Origin: Crossiella sp. SN42
Lineage (GTDB): Bacteria > Actinomycetota > Actinomycetes > Mycobacteriales > Pseudonocardiaceae
Reading direction: 5' to 3'
Length of the DNA: 64,000 bases
Assembly (NCBI RefSeq): GCF_023897065.1
Contig: NZ_JAMHIV010000005.1
Coordinates: 62,001 to 126,000 of the forward strand
Positions 55,144 through 64,000 of the stretch are shown here, piece after piece (the first letter of the stretch is position 1; every line of letters begins with the position of its first letter). The position numbers and the translations under genes were made by a program. The notes under the pieces are model-generated. The model was not told the DNA's origin, did no database searches, and was given only the letters and a program-made list of their open reading frames with translations.

Positions 55144-55772
55144 ACCTGCCCGAACAGCTCTACCTGCTGGCCTGCGACCCGGAGCGACGCCGGGTGCCCG
55201 AACGGGACAAGCTCGGCCGGGTGCTGCGCGCCGCCGCCCTGACCGACCTGGTGCTGCGCGGCAGGCTCACCGACGCCGACGACCGCCCGGCCACCGGCTC
55301 GGTGAAGCCGACCGGCGACCAACTGCTGGACGAGGTGCTCGCCGAGATCAGCCGGGACAAGCCGCGCAAGTGGCGGGCCTGGGTGTCCCGCAACCACCGC
55401 CCGATGCTCAAGCAGGTGCAGGCGGGCCTGGCCCGCACCGGCGTGATCTCGGTCCGGCAGCGGCGGGCGCTGGGCCTGTTCCCGGTCGACGAGGTGACGG
55501 TGCACGACGCGGTGGCGCGGGAGCGGCTGCGCGAGCGGGTGCGCGGCGTGGTCATCGAGCAGCGCGCGGGGGCGGCGGAGGAGACGGCGCTGGCCGCGCT
55601 GGCGGCGACCGGGGAGCTGCGGATGGTGCTCACCGCGCGCGAGCGGCGGCAGCACAAGGCGCACATCAAGGAGCTGCTGGCGGCCATCGGCCCGGCGGGA
55701 CCGGCGCTGCGCAAGGTGATCGACGGCCTGAAAGCCGCGCACTCCGCCGCGGTCCACGGCGGGGGCGGCTGA
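55140..55772 (+). CDS. GPP34 (GOLPH3)-family protein
   Basis: 210 residues matching the GPP34 family (LPEQLYLLACDPERRRVPERDK, AALTDLVLRGRLTD). In eukaryotes the family binds phosphoinositides at the Golgi; in bacteria its role is unknown. The GTG overlaps the MarR stop, so the two are cotranscribed. Confidence 0.85.
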   Translation: MNLPEQLYLLACDPERRRVPERDKLGRVLRAAALTDLVLRGRLTDADDRPATGSVKPTGDQLLDEVLAEISRDKPRKWRAWVSRNHRPMLKQVQAGLARTGVISVRQRRALGLFPVDEVTVHDAVARERLRERVRGVVIEQRAGAAEETALAALAATGELRMVLTARERRQHKAHIKELLAAIGPAGPALRKVIDGLKAAHSAAVHGGGG

Positions 55773-55795
55773 CCCCGGCCAAGACCTGGTACAAG

Positions 55796-55842
55796 AACGG
55801 CCGGCACGCGATCAGGGTCTCCCCTGGCGCGTGCCGGCCGTT
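55796..55842. terminator. Bidirectional terminator with T-tract
   Basis: A perfect 15-bp stem (55796-55810 with 55828-55842), arm AACGGCCGGCACGCG, followed by TT on the plus side. It serves the GPP34 gene and the convergent tex gene. Confidence 0.8.
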
Positions 55843-55855
55843 TTGGTTCGCTGGG

Positions 55856-58270
55856 TCAGCGGCCGAGCTTCTTGTCCAGTCCTGCCCGGCGCAGCGCGTC
55901 GGCCATGGCCCCGCCCATGCTGCCGCCGCCCGAGCCGCCGCCGTCACGACGCTGGCCGCCACCGGAACCGCCGCGCTGGCCACCGCCACCGCCACCGCCG
56001 CGCTGACCGCCACCGCCGCCGCGGTTGCCGCCGCCCTGCGGACGACCGCCGCCGCCCCGGGACTCGCGCGGGTTGCCGCCGCTCTTCTCCGGCTCGTCCT
56101 CCAGCCGCAGCGTCAGCGAGATGCGCTTGCGGGCCGGGTCGACCTCCAGGACCTTCACCCGGACGATATCGCCGGACTTGACCACGTCGCGGGGGTCCTT
56201 GACGAAGGTGCGGGACATGGCCGAGACGTGCACCAGGCCGTCCTGGTGCACGCCGATGTCGACGAAGGCGCCGAAGGCCGCGACGTTGGTGACCTGGCCT
56301 TCCAGGATCATGCCGGGCTGGAGGTCGGCGATCTTCTCCACGCCTTCCTTGAAGACCGCGGTCTGGAAGGCGGGGCGGGGGTCGCGGCCGGGCTTGTCCA
56401 GCTCCTTGAGGATGTCGGTGACGGTGGGCAGGCCGACCGTGTCGTCGACGAAGTCCTGGGGCCGCAAGGAGGTCAGCACCCTGGTGTTGCCGATGAGCTC
56501 CTTGAGCTCCAGCTTGGCCGCGCCCGCGATGCGGCGCACCACCGGGTAGGACTCCGGGTGCACGCTGGAGGAGTCCAGCGGGTCGTCGCCGTCGGGGATG
56601 CGCAGGAAGCCCGCGCACTGCTCGAAGGCCTTGGGGCCCAGGCGGGCCACCTTCTTCAGCTCGCTGCGGGAGCGGAACGGGCCGTTGTCGTCGCGGTGCA
56701 GCACGATGTTCTCGGCCAGGCCCTCGCCGATGCCGGAGACCCTGGTCAGCAGCGGGGCGGAGGCGGTGTTGACGTCGACGCCGACGGCGTTCACACAGTC
56801 CTCGACCACCGCGTCCAGCGAGCGGGACAGCTTCACCTCGGACAGGTCGTGCTGGTACTGGCCGACGCCGATGGACTTCGGGTCGATCTTGACCAGCTCG
56901 GCCAGCGGGTCCTGCAGGCGGCGGGCGATGGAGACCGCGCCGCGGATGGAGACGTCCAGCTCGGGCAGCTCGGCGGAGGCGTAGGCCGAGGCGGAGTAGA
57001 CCGAGGCGCCCGCTTCCGAGACCGTGGTCTTGGTCAGCTTGAGCTGCGGGAACTGCTTGATCAGGTCGCCTGCCAGCTTGTCGGTCTCGCGGGAGGCGGT
57101 GCCGTTGCCGATGGCGATCAGCTCGACCTTGTGCTTGTCCGCCAGCCTGGCCAGCACCGCCAGCGACTCGTCCCAGCGCTGCTGCGGCACGTGCGGGTAG
57201 ATGGTGGCGTGCTCGACCACCTTGCCGGTGGCGTCGACCACCGCGACCTTCACCCCGGTGCGGAAACCGGGGTCCAGGCCCATGGTGGCGCGGGTGCCCG
57301 CCGGTGCGGCCAGCAGCAGGTCGCGCAGGTTGGCCGCGAACACCCGCACGGCCTCGTCCTCGGCGGCCTGGCGCAGCCGCATCCGCAGGTCGATGCCCAG
57401 GTGCACCAGGATCTTGGTGCGCCAGGCCCAGCGCACGGTGTCGGTGAGCCACTTGTCCGCGGCCCTGCCCTTGTCCTCCACGCCGAACTTGGCCGCGATG
57501 GCGATCTCGAACCGGCTCGGCCCGGCCGGGGCGTCCTCGGCCAGCTCCTCCGGTTGCAGGGTGAGGTCGAGGACCTCCTCCTTCTCGCCGCGGAACATGG
57601 CCAGGATGCGGTGCGAGGGCAGCTTGGTGAACGGCTCGGCGAAGTCGAAGTAGTCGGCGAACTTGGCGCCGTCGGTCTCCTTGCCCTCGCGGACCTTGGC
57701 CACCAGCCTGCCGCGGGACCACATGTCCTCACGCAGCGAGCCGATCAGGTCGGCGTCCTCGCCGAAGCGCTCGACCAGGATGGCGCGCGCGCCGTCCAGC
57801 GCGGCCTGCACGTCCGCCACGCCCTTGTCCGCGTCGACGAACACCGCGGCGGCGGCCTTCGGGTCGGTCTCGGGGTTGTCCAGCAGGCCGTCGGCCAGCG
57901 GCTCCAGCCCGGCCTCGCGGGCGATCATCGCCTTGGTGCGGCGCTTGGGTTTGAAGGGGAGGTAGATGTCCTCCAGCCGGGCCTTGGAGTCCGCGGCGAG
58001 GATCTGGGCTTCCAGCGCTTCGTCCAGCTTGCCCTGGCTGCGCACCGAGTCGAGCACGGCGGCGCGCCGTTCCTCCAGCTCGCGCAGGTAGCGCAACCGC
58101 TCCTCGAGCGTGCGCAGCTGCGCGTCGTCGAGCATGCCGGTCGCTTCCTTGCGGTACCGGGCGATGAACGGCACGGTGGATCCGCCGTCGAGCAGCTCGA
58201 CCGCCGATCGCACCTGCCCTTCCCGCACACCGATTTCCTCGGCGATCCGCTGATGAATCGAGGTGGTCAC
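55856..58270 (-). CDS. tex: Tex-family RNA-binding transcription accessory protein
   Basis: 804 residues. N-terminal Tex domain ([22 protein letters not shown]), YqgF-like domain ([17 protein letters not shown]), helix-hairpin-helix ([18 protein letters not shown]) and a C-terminal S1 domain ([22 protein letters not shown]). It ends in a long Gly/Arg-rich tail of about 70 residues, common in actinobacterial copies and probably RNA-binding. GTG 58270 gives the family N-terminus ([14 protein letters not shown]). It is involved in transcription and RNA handling. Confidence 0.93.
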   Translation of the reverse strand: MTTSIHQRIAEEIGVREGQVRSAVELLDGGSTVPFIARYRKEATGMLDDAQLRTLEERLRYLRELEERRAAVLDSVRSQGKLDEALEAQILAADSKARLEDIYLPFKPKRRTKAMIAREAGLEPLADGLLDNPETDPKAAAAVFVDADKGVADVQAALDGARAILVERFGEDADLIGSLREDMWSRGRLVAKVREGKETDGAKFADYFDFAEPFTKLPSHRILAMFRGEKEEVLDLTLQPEELAEDAPAGPSRFEIAIAAKFGVEDKGRAADKWLTDTVRWAWRTKILVHLGIDLRMRLRQAAEDEAVRVFAANLRDLLLAAPAGTRATMGLDPGFRTGVKVAVVDATGKVVEHATIYPHVPQQRWDESLAVLARLADKHKVELIAIGNGTASRETDKLAGDLIKQFPQLKLTKTTVSEAGASVYSASAYASAELPELDVSIRGAVSIARRLQDPLAELVKIDPKSIGVGQYQHDLSEVKLSRSLDAVVEDCVNAVGVDVNTASAPLLTRVSGIGEGLAENIVLHRDDNGPFRSRSELKKVARLGPKAFEQCAGFLRIPDGDDPLDSSSVHPESYPVVRRIAGAAKLELKELIGNTRVLTSLRPQDFVDDTVGLPTVTDILKELDKPGRDPRPAFQTAVFKEGVEKIADLQPGMILEGQVTNVAAFGAFVDIGVHQDGLVHVSAMSRTFVKDPRDVVKSGDIVRVKVLEVDPARKRISLTLRLEDEPEKSGGNPRESRGGGGRPQGGGNRGGGGGQRGGGGGGGQRGGSGGGQRRDGGGSGGGSMGGAMADALRRAGLDKKLGR

Positions 58271-58337
58271 GGGTAACAGCCTGCCTGACGACGGATTCGG
58301 GCGGCGCAACTACCCCCCGTGACGTGCCCGGCCGGGC

Positions 58338-59165
58338 TCACTCCAGCACGCCGCCGTGCCGCCAGTAGCCGGAGAAGTAGATCCGCCGCTTGTCCACGCC
58401 GCGGTCCCGGACCAGGTGCCTGCGCAGCTGTTTGACCAGCTCGCTCTCCCCCGCGATCCAGGCGTAGGGCAGTCCGTCCGGCAGCTCGGCGGCGCGCACC
58501 GCGGCCAGCAGCGCCTCCCCCACCGCCGCGCCCGGTTGCCGCGGCAACCAGCTGATGGTGACCTCACCCAGGGTGTCCAGCGGGCGCGCGTCGCCGGGGT
58601 CGGGCACCTCGGCGAAGACCACCGCGCGCTCGCCCGGCCCCAGAGCCTCCACAATGGACATCATCGCGGGCAGCGCGGTCTCGTCCCCGGCCAGCAGCCG
58701 GAAGTCGGTGTCGGCAGGCGGGTGGAACTCGTTGCCCAGCACCGGGAAGTGCCGCGCGTCCGGTCCGCAGATGGCCGCCCGGTCGCCCTCGGCGGCGCGC
58801 AGCGCCCAGGCCGAGGCGGGGCCGGTCTCGCCGTGCAGCACGAACTCGATGTCGACCTCGGCGCGCTCGGGATCGTGCCGCCGGATGGTGTAGGAGCGCA
58901 TCGGCGGGCGGATGTCCGGGTCGATGTCCAGGTATTCCTGGTACCAGTCGCCGCCGCGGGCGGGCAGCCGGAAGTCGGCGCGCTCGGGGCGGGGGAAGAA
59001 GACCTTGCAGCGCTGGTCGTTGCCGCCACTGGCGAAACCCGCCAGGTCCGGCCCGCAGAAGGTGATCAACCGGACGCTGGGCGAGAGCTGGACCACGCGC
59101 CGCACCGTGACGTGGAAGATGGTGTACGGACGGATCGTCGACCGGTCCAGCGCCTCAGTGCTCAC
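58338..59165 (-). CDS. Siderophore-interacting FAD-binding reductase (SIP family)
   Basis: 275 residues. FAD-binding barrel (RPPMRSYTIRRHDPE) and a SIP C-domain (LLAGDETALPAMMSIVEAL, WIAGESELVKQLRRHLV). Reduces ferric siderophores to release iron in the cytoplasm. GTG 59165 follows a GTGGGGG. An IdeR/DmdR-type iron box lies just upstream, which supports iron-repressed expression. Confidence 0.9.
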   Translation of the reverse strand: MSTEALDRSTIRPYTIFHVTVRRVVQLSPSVRLITFCGPDLAGFASGGNDQRCKVFFPRPERADFRLPARGGDWYQEYLDIDPDIRPPMRSYTIRRHDPERAEVDIEFVLHGETGPASAWALRAAEGDRAAICGPDARHFPVLGNEFHPPADTDFRLLAGDETALPAMMSIVEALGPGERAVVFAEVPDPGDARPLDTLGEVTISWLPRQPGAAVGEALLAAVRAAELPDGLPYAWIAGESELVKQLRRHLVRDRGVDKRRIYFSGYWRHGGVLE

Positions 59166-59180
59166 AGAACCCCCACCTAG

Positions 59181-59199
59181 GATGCTTAGCCTAACCTTA
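59181..59199. promoter_or_regulatory. IdeR/DmdR (DtxR-family) iron box
   Basis: GATGCTTAGCCTAACCTTA; on the minus strand it matches 14 of 19 positions of the IdeR consensus, with an unbroken AGGTTAGGCTAA core. It sits 16 bp before the SIP start, overlapping the likely promoter. Fe2+-bound repressor would block transcription. Confidence 0.75.
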
Positions 59200-59251
59200 C
59201 CAAGATCACCTGACTGGGGACAGTTCCGGCGGATCGGTAGAATTCGCTGAC

Positions 59252-59938
59252 ATGCAGTGGCGACGTGGCGGGTGGGAACGAGAAGCCCCGCCCACCCAGG
59301 TGAGGCCCGTGCTCACCGACCCGACCAAGCGATCGGCCACCCGGAAGATGGCGGCCCCCAAGATCGCCACCCCGCTGGCCTACGACCTGGACTTCGGCGC
59401 GGCCAGCGCCCGCTGGCTGCTGCTGGCCGGCGCGGTGTTCGGACTGGCCACGGTGGCCTGCGCGGCGGTGATCGCCAACGGTGACGCCAAGACCTTCACC
59501 TGGGTCTGGCAGCTGCTCTTCGCCGCGCTGTTCATCTGGAGCGTGTTCAGCATCCGCGGCACCCTGCGCGGCCGGGGCGTGATCGCCACCGGGGACGCGC
59601 TGTCCTGGCGCAGCGACGGCGCGGTGCACCGCATCCCGTGGTCGGAGATCGGCGCCATCGGCGTGGGCACCGCGCCCTGGTTCAACCACGCCAGCCTGGT
59701 GCACCCCGAACAGCGCCAGGCCCTGGAGGTCTTCCCCGCCGACCCCGCCTTCCCGGCCCGCTACCCGGCGCTGGATGAGTGGCGGGTGGACGAGGAACCG
59801 CCCATGCCCGGCCTGCCGCACACCCGGTACCGGTTCCCGTTCCCGCCGTTCACCCGGCTGCCGAAGCGGATCGAGCAAGCGGTGCAGGAGATCCAGCCCA
59901 AGCGGTGGCATGGGCGCTACGCCCGGCCGCATGGCTGA
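59252..59938 (+). CDS. Membrane protein with two helices and a PH-like domain
   Basis: 228 residues. Two adjacent membrane helices (about 55-75 and 85-100), followed by a beta-rich region (GVIATGDALSWRSDGAVHRIPWSEIGAIG) like bacterial PH domains. Function unknown. ATG 59252 has TAGAAT 8 nt upstream (59238-59243), so a leaderless transcript is possible. Divergent from the SIP gene. Confidence 0.72.
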   Translation: MQWRRGGWEREAPPTQVRPVLTDPTKRSATRKMAAPKIATPLAYDLDFGAASARWLLLAGAVFGLATVACAAVIANGDAKTFTWVWQLLFAALFIWSVFSIRGTLRGRGVIATGDALSWRSDGAVHRIPWSEIGAIGVGTAPWFNHASLVHPEQRQALEVFPADPAFPARYPALDEWRVDEEPPMPGLPHTRYRFPFPPFTRLPKRIEQAVQEIQPKRWHGRYARPHG

Positions 59939-59956
59939 GCACAATCCAGTGAACAT

Positions 59957-59989
59957 CGCCCGCGCAGCCCGCCCAGGGTCGCGCGGGCG
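59957..59989 (+). terminator. Hairpin terminator
   Basis: A perfect 9-bp stem CGCCCGCGC/GCGCGGGCG with a 15-nt loop, after the PH-like protein gene. Confidence 0.55.
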
Positions 59990-60048
59990 TCCTACTGTCG
60001 GGGGTAGCTGATCTTCGTTTCCCACCTCACGCAAGGCGGTGACGAACG

Positions 60049-60960
60049 TTGTACCTGGACAGTCGGGCCCTGGACGCGGCCGGGGTCGAGAACAAGGTTC
60101 TACGCGAGTCCTACGAGTTCTGCCGCCGGTTGCTGATCACCATGGAGGGCCGGTCGTTCTGGGCGGCCAACCTGCTCTTCCCGCCGCTCAAGCGACCGCA
60201 CATGTGCGCCATCTACGGCCTGGCCCGCTACGCCGACCAGATCGTGGACAGCGGTGATCCGCGGCACCGGGCCGAGGAGTTCGAGACCTGGAGCTCCCGG
60301 CTGCTGAGCGACCTGCGCTCCGGGGTGGGCGGCGACCCGATCGGCCGAGCCCTCGGTCACACCATGCACACCTGGGGCATAGCGCTGGCTGATGTGGAGA
60401 ACTTCCTCAGCGGCATGCGGATGGACCTGACCATCTCCGAGTACCAGGACTTCGCCGACCTGGACCGCTACCTGGAGGCGGTGGACGGGTCCATGGCGCG
60501 GATGATCCTGCCGATCCTGGAGCCGCTGGACCCGGCCGCCACCGAGCACACCATCGCGACCAGCAAGGCCATGCAGCTGACCAACTTCCTGCGCGACATC
60601 AGCAAGGACTACCGCAGGCTGGGCCGCTGCTACCTGCCGCTGGCGGACCTGGAGCGCTTCGGCGTGCCGCGCGCGGACCTGGGCGCGCGCACCACCAGCC
60701 CGGCACTGCGCGAGCTGGTCCGCTTCGAGATCGCCCGCACCCGGGAGCTGTGGGCGCTGGGCGCGGCGGGGGTGAACTACCTGCACCCCAGCAGCCGCCA
60801 GGCCTCCCGGCTGGCCACCGCGCTGTACTCCGGGATCCTGGACGAGATCGAGCGCCGCGACTACGAGGTGCTCGACACCAGGGCGAAGGTGAGCACCCGG
60901 CGCAAGGCCGCGCTGGTGCTGCGGGAGTACCTGCCCGCGCCGCGCGCACAGGCGGCCTGA
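60049..60960 (+). CDS. Phytoene/squalene synthase family protein
   Basis: 303 residues of the trans-isoprenyl synthase class. First aspartate-rich motif in YGLARYADQIVD; second region NFLRDISKDYRRLGRCYLP. Condenses two prenyl diphosphates head to head (phytoene, squalene or presqualene). An in-frame stop at 60040-60042 leaves TTG 60049 as the only start, with AAGGCGG upstream. No desaturase gene lies nearby. Confidence 0.9.
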   Translation: MYLDSRALDAAGVENKVLRESYEFCRRLLITMEGRSFWAANLLFPPLKRPHMCAIYGLARYADQIVDSGDPRHRAEEFETWSSRLLSDLRSGVGGDPIGRALGHTMHTWGIALADVENFLSGMRMDLTISEYQDFADLDRYLEAVDGSMARMILPILEPLDPAATEHTIATSKAMQLTNFLRDISKDYRRLGRCYLPLADLERFGVPRADLGARTTSPALRELVRFEIARTRELWALGAAGVNYLHPSSRQASRLATALYSGILDEIERRDYEVLDTRAKVSTRRKAALVLREYLPAPRAQAA

Positions 60961-61029
60961 TCACACGTTGTGTTGAACCGCCCCGGCGCCGGGTTGCCGG
61001 TCCGGGGCGGTCCCCCAAGGGTCGAAGGC

Positions 61030-61617
61030 ATGGGTCATGCTTCTTTTTCCCGTCTGTCCATCCCCCTCATCACCGGCTCGCTGCTGCTGCTGGGCACACC
61101 GGCCCTGGCGCACCCGGCCGACGCCGACATCACCTGTACCGCGGCGGCCGTGGCCGGCACGTCCGCCGGCGTCACCATGGCCGAGGCAGCCGAGTTCGAG
61201 ATCACCGTCAAGGACACCACCGCGAGCTGCACGGACAAGCGCAAGGACGTCAAGGCCGGGGAGCGGATCACCGGCGCGGTGATCACCGTGCCGGAACCCG
61301 GCAAGGGCAAGGGCACCTGCGGCGAGCTGAAGGCGGAGATCGCCGCGCAGCTGGCCTGGGTGCGCGCCGACGGCGGCGAGACCGAGGCCAGCAAGGTGAA
61401 GGTCGAGCTGGCGGTCAAGGGCACCGAGCTGACCGCGAAGGCCGAGCTCACCGGCGGCGCGCTGGACGGGTACACCGTCAGCGGCGACCTGGCCAACCGC
61501 ACCGAGCTCCAGTCGCACCTCGCGGAGGCCTGCAAGAGCGAGAAGGGCGCCACCTCGGCCGTCTTCGCGCTGACCTTCGGTTTCAGCCACAAGCCGTGGC
61601 GCGGCTCAGGCCAGTGA
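61030..61617 (+). CDS. Secreted hypothetical protein
   Basis: 195 residues with a signal peptide (RLSIPLITGSLLLLGTPALA). The mature part is beta-rich with cysteines in DITCTAAAVAG, TASCTDKRKD, GTCGELKAEI and AEACKSEKG. No family recognised. ATG 61030 has AAGGG upstream. It overlaps the convergent P450 gene by 12 bp. Confidence 0.68.
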   Translation: MGHASFSRLSIPLITGSLLLLGTPALAHPADADITCTAAAVAGTSAGVTMAEAAEFEITVKDTTASCTDKRKDVKAGERITGAVITVPEPGKGKGTCGELKAEIAAQLAWVRADGGETEASKVKVELAVKGTELTAKAELTGGALDGYTVSGDLANRTELQSHLAEACKSEKGATSAVFALTFGFSHKPWRGSGQ

Positions 61618-62835
61618 CCGCACCCGCAGCCACAGGCCACCCTTGGGGCGCATCGCGGTCAGCGTGACGGGCCGGACCGGCTCGGTCGGCGGGTCCAGCT
61701 CGGCCCGCTGGAGCAGCCGGTCCAGCAGCACGGTCAGCTCCATGGTGGCGAAGCTCGCGCCGATGCACCGGTGCGCGCCACCGCTGAAGGGCAGGAACTC
61801 GTGCGGCCCCGGCTTGCGGTAGCCGGGGCGCGCCGGGTCCCAGCGCTCCGGGTCGAAGCGCAGCGGGTCGGGGAACAGCTCCGGCAGCCGGTGGGTGACG
61901 TAGGGGCTGATGATGACGAGGCCGTCGGCGCGGATCCGGTGCCCGGCGTAGTCGAACCCGCGCACCGGTTTGCGGGCGCTGATCACCGCGGGCGGGTACA
62001 GCCGCAGGGCCTCGTTGACCGCCCACTCCCGGTACTGCGCGGACTCCTTCGCCCGCGCCAGCGCCGCCGGGTCCCGGACCAGTTCGTAGATCACCCAGGA
62101 CATGGCCGCGCTGGTGGTGTCGTACCCGGCGGCGATCAGGCTGATCACCTGGTCCACCACCTCGGTCTCGGACAGGCCCGCGCCGTCCTCGTCGCGGGCC
62201 GCGACCAGCAGGGCCAGCACGTCGCCGGCCTCGGGATCCCGGTCCCGGCGGGCGATCTCCGCGCGCACCCGGTCGGCCACCTCGGCCCTGGCCCTGGCCG
62301 CGCGGCGGCGGGCCAGCGGGGACAGCTGCTGCACCAGCGGCGGGCGTTCCACCAGGTCCAGGCCGATCTGCAGCAGCCTGCCCAGCTCGGGTTCGTCGGC
62401 GGCCAGGCGCGGGCCGAACAGGGCCTGGATGGTGCTGCGGCGGACCACCGCGCGGAAGGCCTGGTAGACGTCGACCACCTGGCCGGGCCGCCAGGTGTCC
62501 AGCTCGGCGTCGGCGTTGGCCCGCATCAGCTCGGCGTGCGCCCGGATGTGGCGGTGGTGGAAGGCGGGCTGGACCAGCCGCCGCCTGCGCCGGTGCGGTT
62601 CGCCGTCGCTGACGATCAACGCGGTCTCCCCGCCGACCGGCAGCAGGACCTGGAAGGCCTCGCGCCAGCGGAACAGCCCGGAGTTGGCGAAGACGAACTG
62701 GTTCGCCGCCGGCCCCAGCAGATAGGTGAAGCGCAGCGGCGGGAAACCGGTCTGGATCACCGGCCCGTGCTCCCGGTCCAGGCGCATCAGCTCGCGGTAG
62801 GGGTCGCGCAGCATGGCCAGCACGTGGCGGGACAT
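61606..62835 (-). CDS. Cytochrome P450
   Basis: 409 residues. I-helix AAGYDTTSAAMSW, K-helix ExxR (NEALRLYPP), and heme-binding FSGGAHRCIGASF with the ligand Cys357. All features of an active P450 are present. The substrate is unknown; the sequence is close to the CYP4/CYP102-like fatty-acid/terpene group of actinomycetes. Coupled by ATGA to the dehydrogenase gene, so the products may act in sequence. Confidence 0.92.
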   Translation of the reverse strand: MSRHVLAMLRDPYRELMRLDREHGPVIQTGFPPLRFTYLLGPAANQFVFANSGLFRWREAFQVLLPVGGETALIVSDGEPHRRRRRLVQPAFHHRHIRAHAELMRANADAELDTWRPGQVVDVYQAFRAVVRRSTIQALFGPRLAADEPELGRLLQIGLDLVERPPLVQQLSPLARRRAARARAEVADRVRAEIARRDRDPEAGDVLALLVAARDEDGAGLSETEVVDQVISLIAAGYDTTSAAMSWVIYELVRDPAALARAKESAQYREWAVNEALRLYPPAVISARKPVRGFDYAGHRIRADGLVIISPYVTHRLPELFPDPLRFDPERWDPARPGYRKPGPHEFLPFSGGAHRCIGASFATMELTVLLDRLLQRAELDPPTEPVRPVTLTAMRPKGGLWLRVRSLA

Positions 62836-63971
62836 CAGAAGGTCACCACCTGACGGACCGCCTCGCCACTGGCCAGCCGGTCGAAGCCGGTGTTGATCTC
62901 ATCCAGGGTGAGGCGGTGGCTGAGCAGGCGGTGCACCGGCAGGCGGCCCGCGGCGTGCAGCTCGACGAAGCGCGGGATGTCCCGGCCGGGCACGCTGGAG
63001 CCGAGGTAGCTGCCGCGCAGGGTGCGTTCCTCGGCGACCAGGCTGAGCGCGGGCAGGGTGAGCTTGTGGTCGGGGTGCGGCAGGCCGACGGTGACCGTGG
63101 TGCCGCCGGGGCGGGTGGCCGCGTAGGCCTGTTCCAGCACCCGCACGCTGCCGGTGGTGTCGATGACCTTGTCCGCGCCGCCCTTGGTCAGCTCGCGCAC
63201 CGCAGCCACCGCGTCCGGGCCGCCGGCGACCGAGTCGGTGGCGCCCAGCTCGGTGGCCAGCTTCCGCTTGTCCTCCACCAGGTCCACCGCGACCAGCTGC
63301 CCGGCCCCGGCGACCAGCGCGCCGAGCACCGCGGCCAGCCCGACCCCGCCGAGCCCGAAGACCGCCACCCGCTCCCCCGGCTCGATCCGGGCGGAGTTCA
63401 GCGCCGCGCCCGCGCCGGTCAGCACCGCGCAGCCGAACAGCGCCGCGGTCTCCCACGGCAGCTCCCTGGGCACCGGCACCGCCGAGCGGGCCGAGACCAC
63501 CGCGTACTCGGCGAAGGCGGACACGCCGAGGTGGTGGAAGGGCCGCTCCCCCGCCGCGTCCCGCCACCGCCTGGCTCCGCTGAGCAGGTGGCCGGCCCGG
63601 TTGGCGGCCGCGCCCGGCTCGCACAGGGCCGGGCGGCCGCCGAAGCAGCGCGGGCAGTGGCCGCAGGCGGGCACGAAGGAGAGCACGACGTGGTCGCCGG
63701 GGGTGAAGCCGCTGGTCCCTGGGCCGAGTTCGACGACCTCGCCGGCGGCCTCGTGGCCGAGGACCATCGGGACCGGGCGGGGGCGGGAGCCGTTGATCAC
63801 GGAGAGGTCGGAGTGGCAGAGCCCGGCGGCGCGGACCCGGATCAACAGCTCACCGGGGCCGGGGCCGTCCAGGGCCAGCTCGACGACGTCCAGGGGCCGG
63901 GACCCGGCATAGGGTCCCTCGGCCCCGATCTCACGCAGCACCGCCGCCCGGACCCGCTCCACGCCACTCAT
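62835..63971 (-). CDS. Zinc-dependent alcohol dehydrogenase
   Basis: 378 residues. Catalytic zinc ligands Cys52 (GLCHSD), His73 and Glu74 (GHEAAG); structural zinc cysteines 103, 106, 109 and 117; Rossmann motif VFGLGGVGLAAVLGALVAG. Probably oxidises an alcohol made by the coupled P450 or a related product. ATG 63971 has AGGAGG upstream. First gene of a two-gene operon. Confidence 0.92.
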   Translation of the reverse strand: MSGVERVRAAVLREIGAEGPYAGSRPLDVVELALDGPGPGELLIRVRAAGLCHSDLSVINGSRPRPVPMVLGHEAAGEVVELGPGTSGFTPGDHVVLSFVPACGHCPRCFGGRPALCEPGAAANRAGHLLSGARRWRDAAGERPFHHLGVSAFAEYAVVSARSAVPVPRELPWETAALFGCAVLTGAGAALNSARIEPGERVAVFGLGGVGLAAVLGALVAGAGQLVAVDLVEDKRKLATELGATDSVAGGPDAVAAVRELTKGGADKVIDTTGSVRVLEQAYAATRPGGTTVTVGLPHPDHKLTLPALSLVAEERTLRGSYLGSSVPGRDIPRFVELHAAGRLPVHRLLSHRLTLDEINTGFDRLASGEAVRQVVTF

Positions 63972-64000
63972 CCGACCTCCTGGGTGATCGTTCTCTACCA

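Noticed and set aside
55900-56090. Repeat array of GGC/GGT-type units at the end of tex
   Set aside because: It encodes the Gly/Arg-rich tail that is usual for actinobacterial Tex proteins.

Overview
The window is 64 kb of very GC-rich DNA with short intergenic gaps, GTG and TTG starts, an S-(hydroxymethyl)mycothiol dehydrogenase, an IdeR/DtxR-type iron box, and a B12-riboswitch-controlled class I ribonucleotide reductase. Together these point to a filamentous actinomycete, probably Pseudonocardiales (Crossiella-like, an inference). About 53 protein genes are supported. I saw no rRNA, tRNA or CRISPR array.

Layout. 1-13 kb: the end of a LuxR regulator, a Na+/H+ antiporter, a uridine-kinase-like protein, a secreted subtilase, a formaldehyde-detoxification pair (mycothiol dehydrogenase plus MBL hydrolase), a LacI regulator, a secreted GH101/GH129-type glycosidase, an MprAB-like two-component system and an AraC regulator. 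13-19.5 kb: an alpha/beta hydrolase, a secreted amidase, a DUF4097 lipoprotein, a PL6 polysaccharide lyase and a quinone oxidoreductase. 19.6-24 kb: a cobalamin riboswitch upstream of nrdAB. 24-27 kb: two paralogous proteins with a PD-(D/E)XK-like core on either side of a flavin-type oxidase. 27-35 kb: a GGDEF/HD-GYP c-di-GMP enzyme, TenA, a SigG-like sigma factor, a GT-B-like gene whose 5' end runs through a 7-bp repeat tract, and an NLR-like ATPase with a RHIM-like N-terminus. 34.8-40.3 kb: a branched-chain acyl-CoA catabolic operon (acyl-CoA dehydrogenase, carboxylase alpha and beta) divergent from its probable TetR regulator, with two palindromic operators between them. 40.4-43.4 kb: a compact microbial transglutaminase overlapping a small OB-like protein, and a secreted GH16 glycosidase. 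43.9-47.1 kb: a LysR gene divergent from a PLP-enzyme gene broken by a 947-bp IS5-like element. 47-59 kb: DUF2277, a trypsin-like protease, secreted proteins, a MerR regulator, an RND pump with MarR and GPP34 genes, Tex, and an iron-regulated siderophore-interacting protein. 59-64 kb: a PH-like membrane protein, a phytoene/squalene synthase, a P450 and a zinc alcohol dehydrogenase.

Most noteworthy. (1) Two 166-bp nested-hairpin elements (49525-49690 and 54460-54625) align without gaps, keep base pairing while their arms differ, and carry IS5-like CTAG ends. (2) Thirteen 7-bp repeats sit at the start of the GT-B-like gene, in a position where copy number would switch the reading frame. (3) The PD-(D/E)XK-like pair, one copy with the key Lys changed to Arg. 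(4) The transglutaminase and small-protein pair. (5) A recurring TANNNT, 6-8 nt, start-codon layout that suggests many leaderless mRNAs.

Much of the rest looks like an ordinary actinomycete chromosome carrying many secreted hydrolases.
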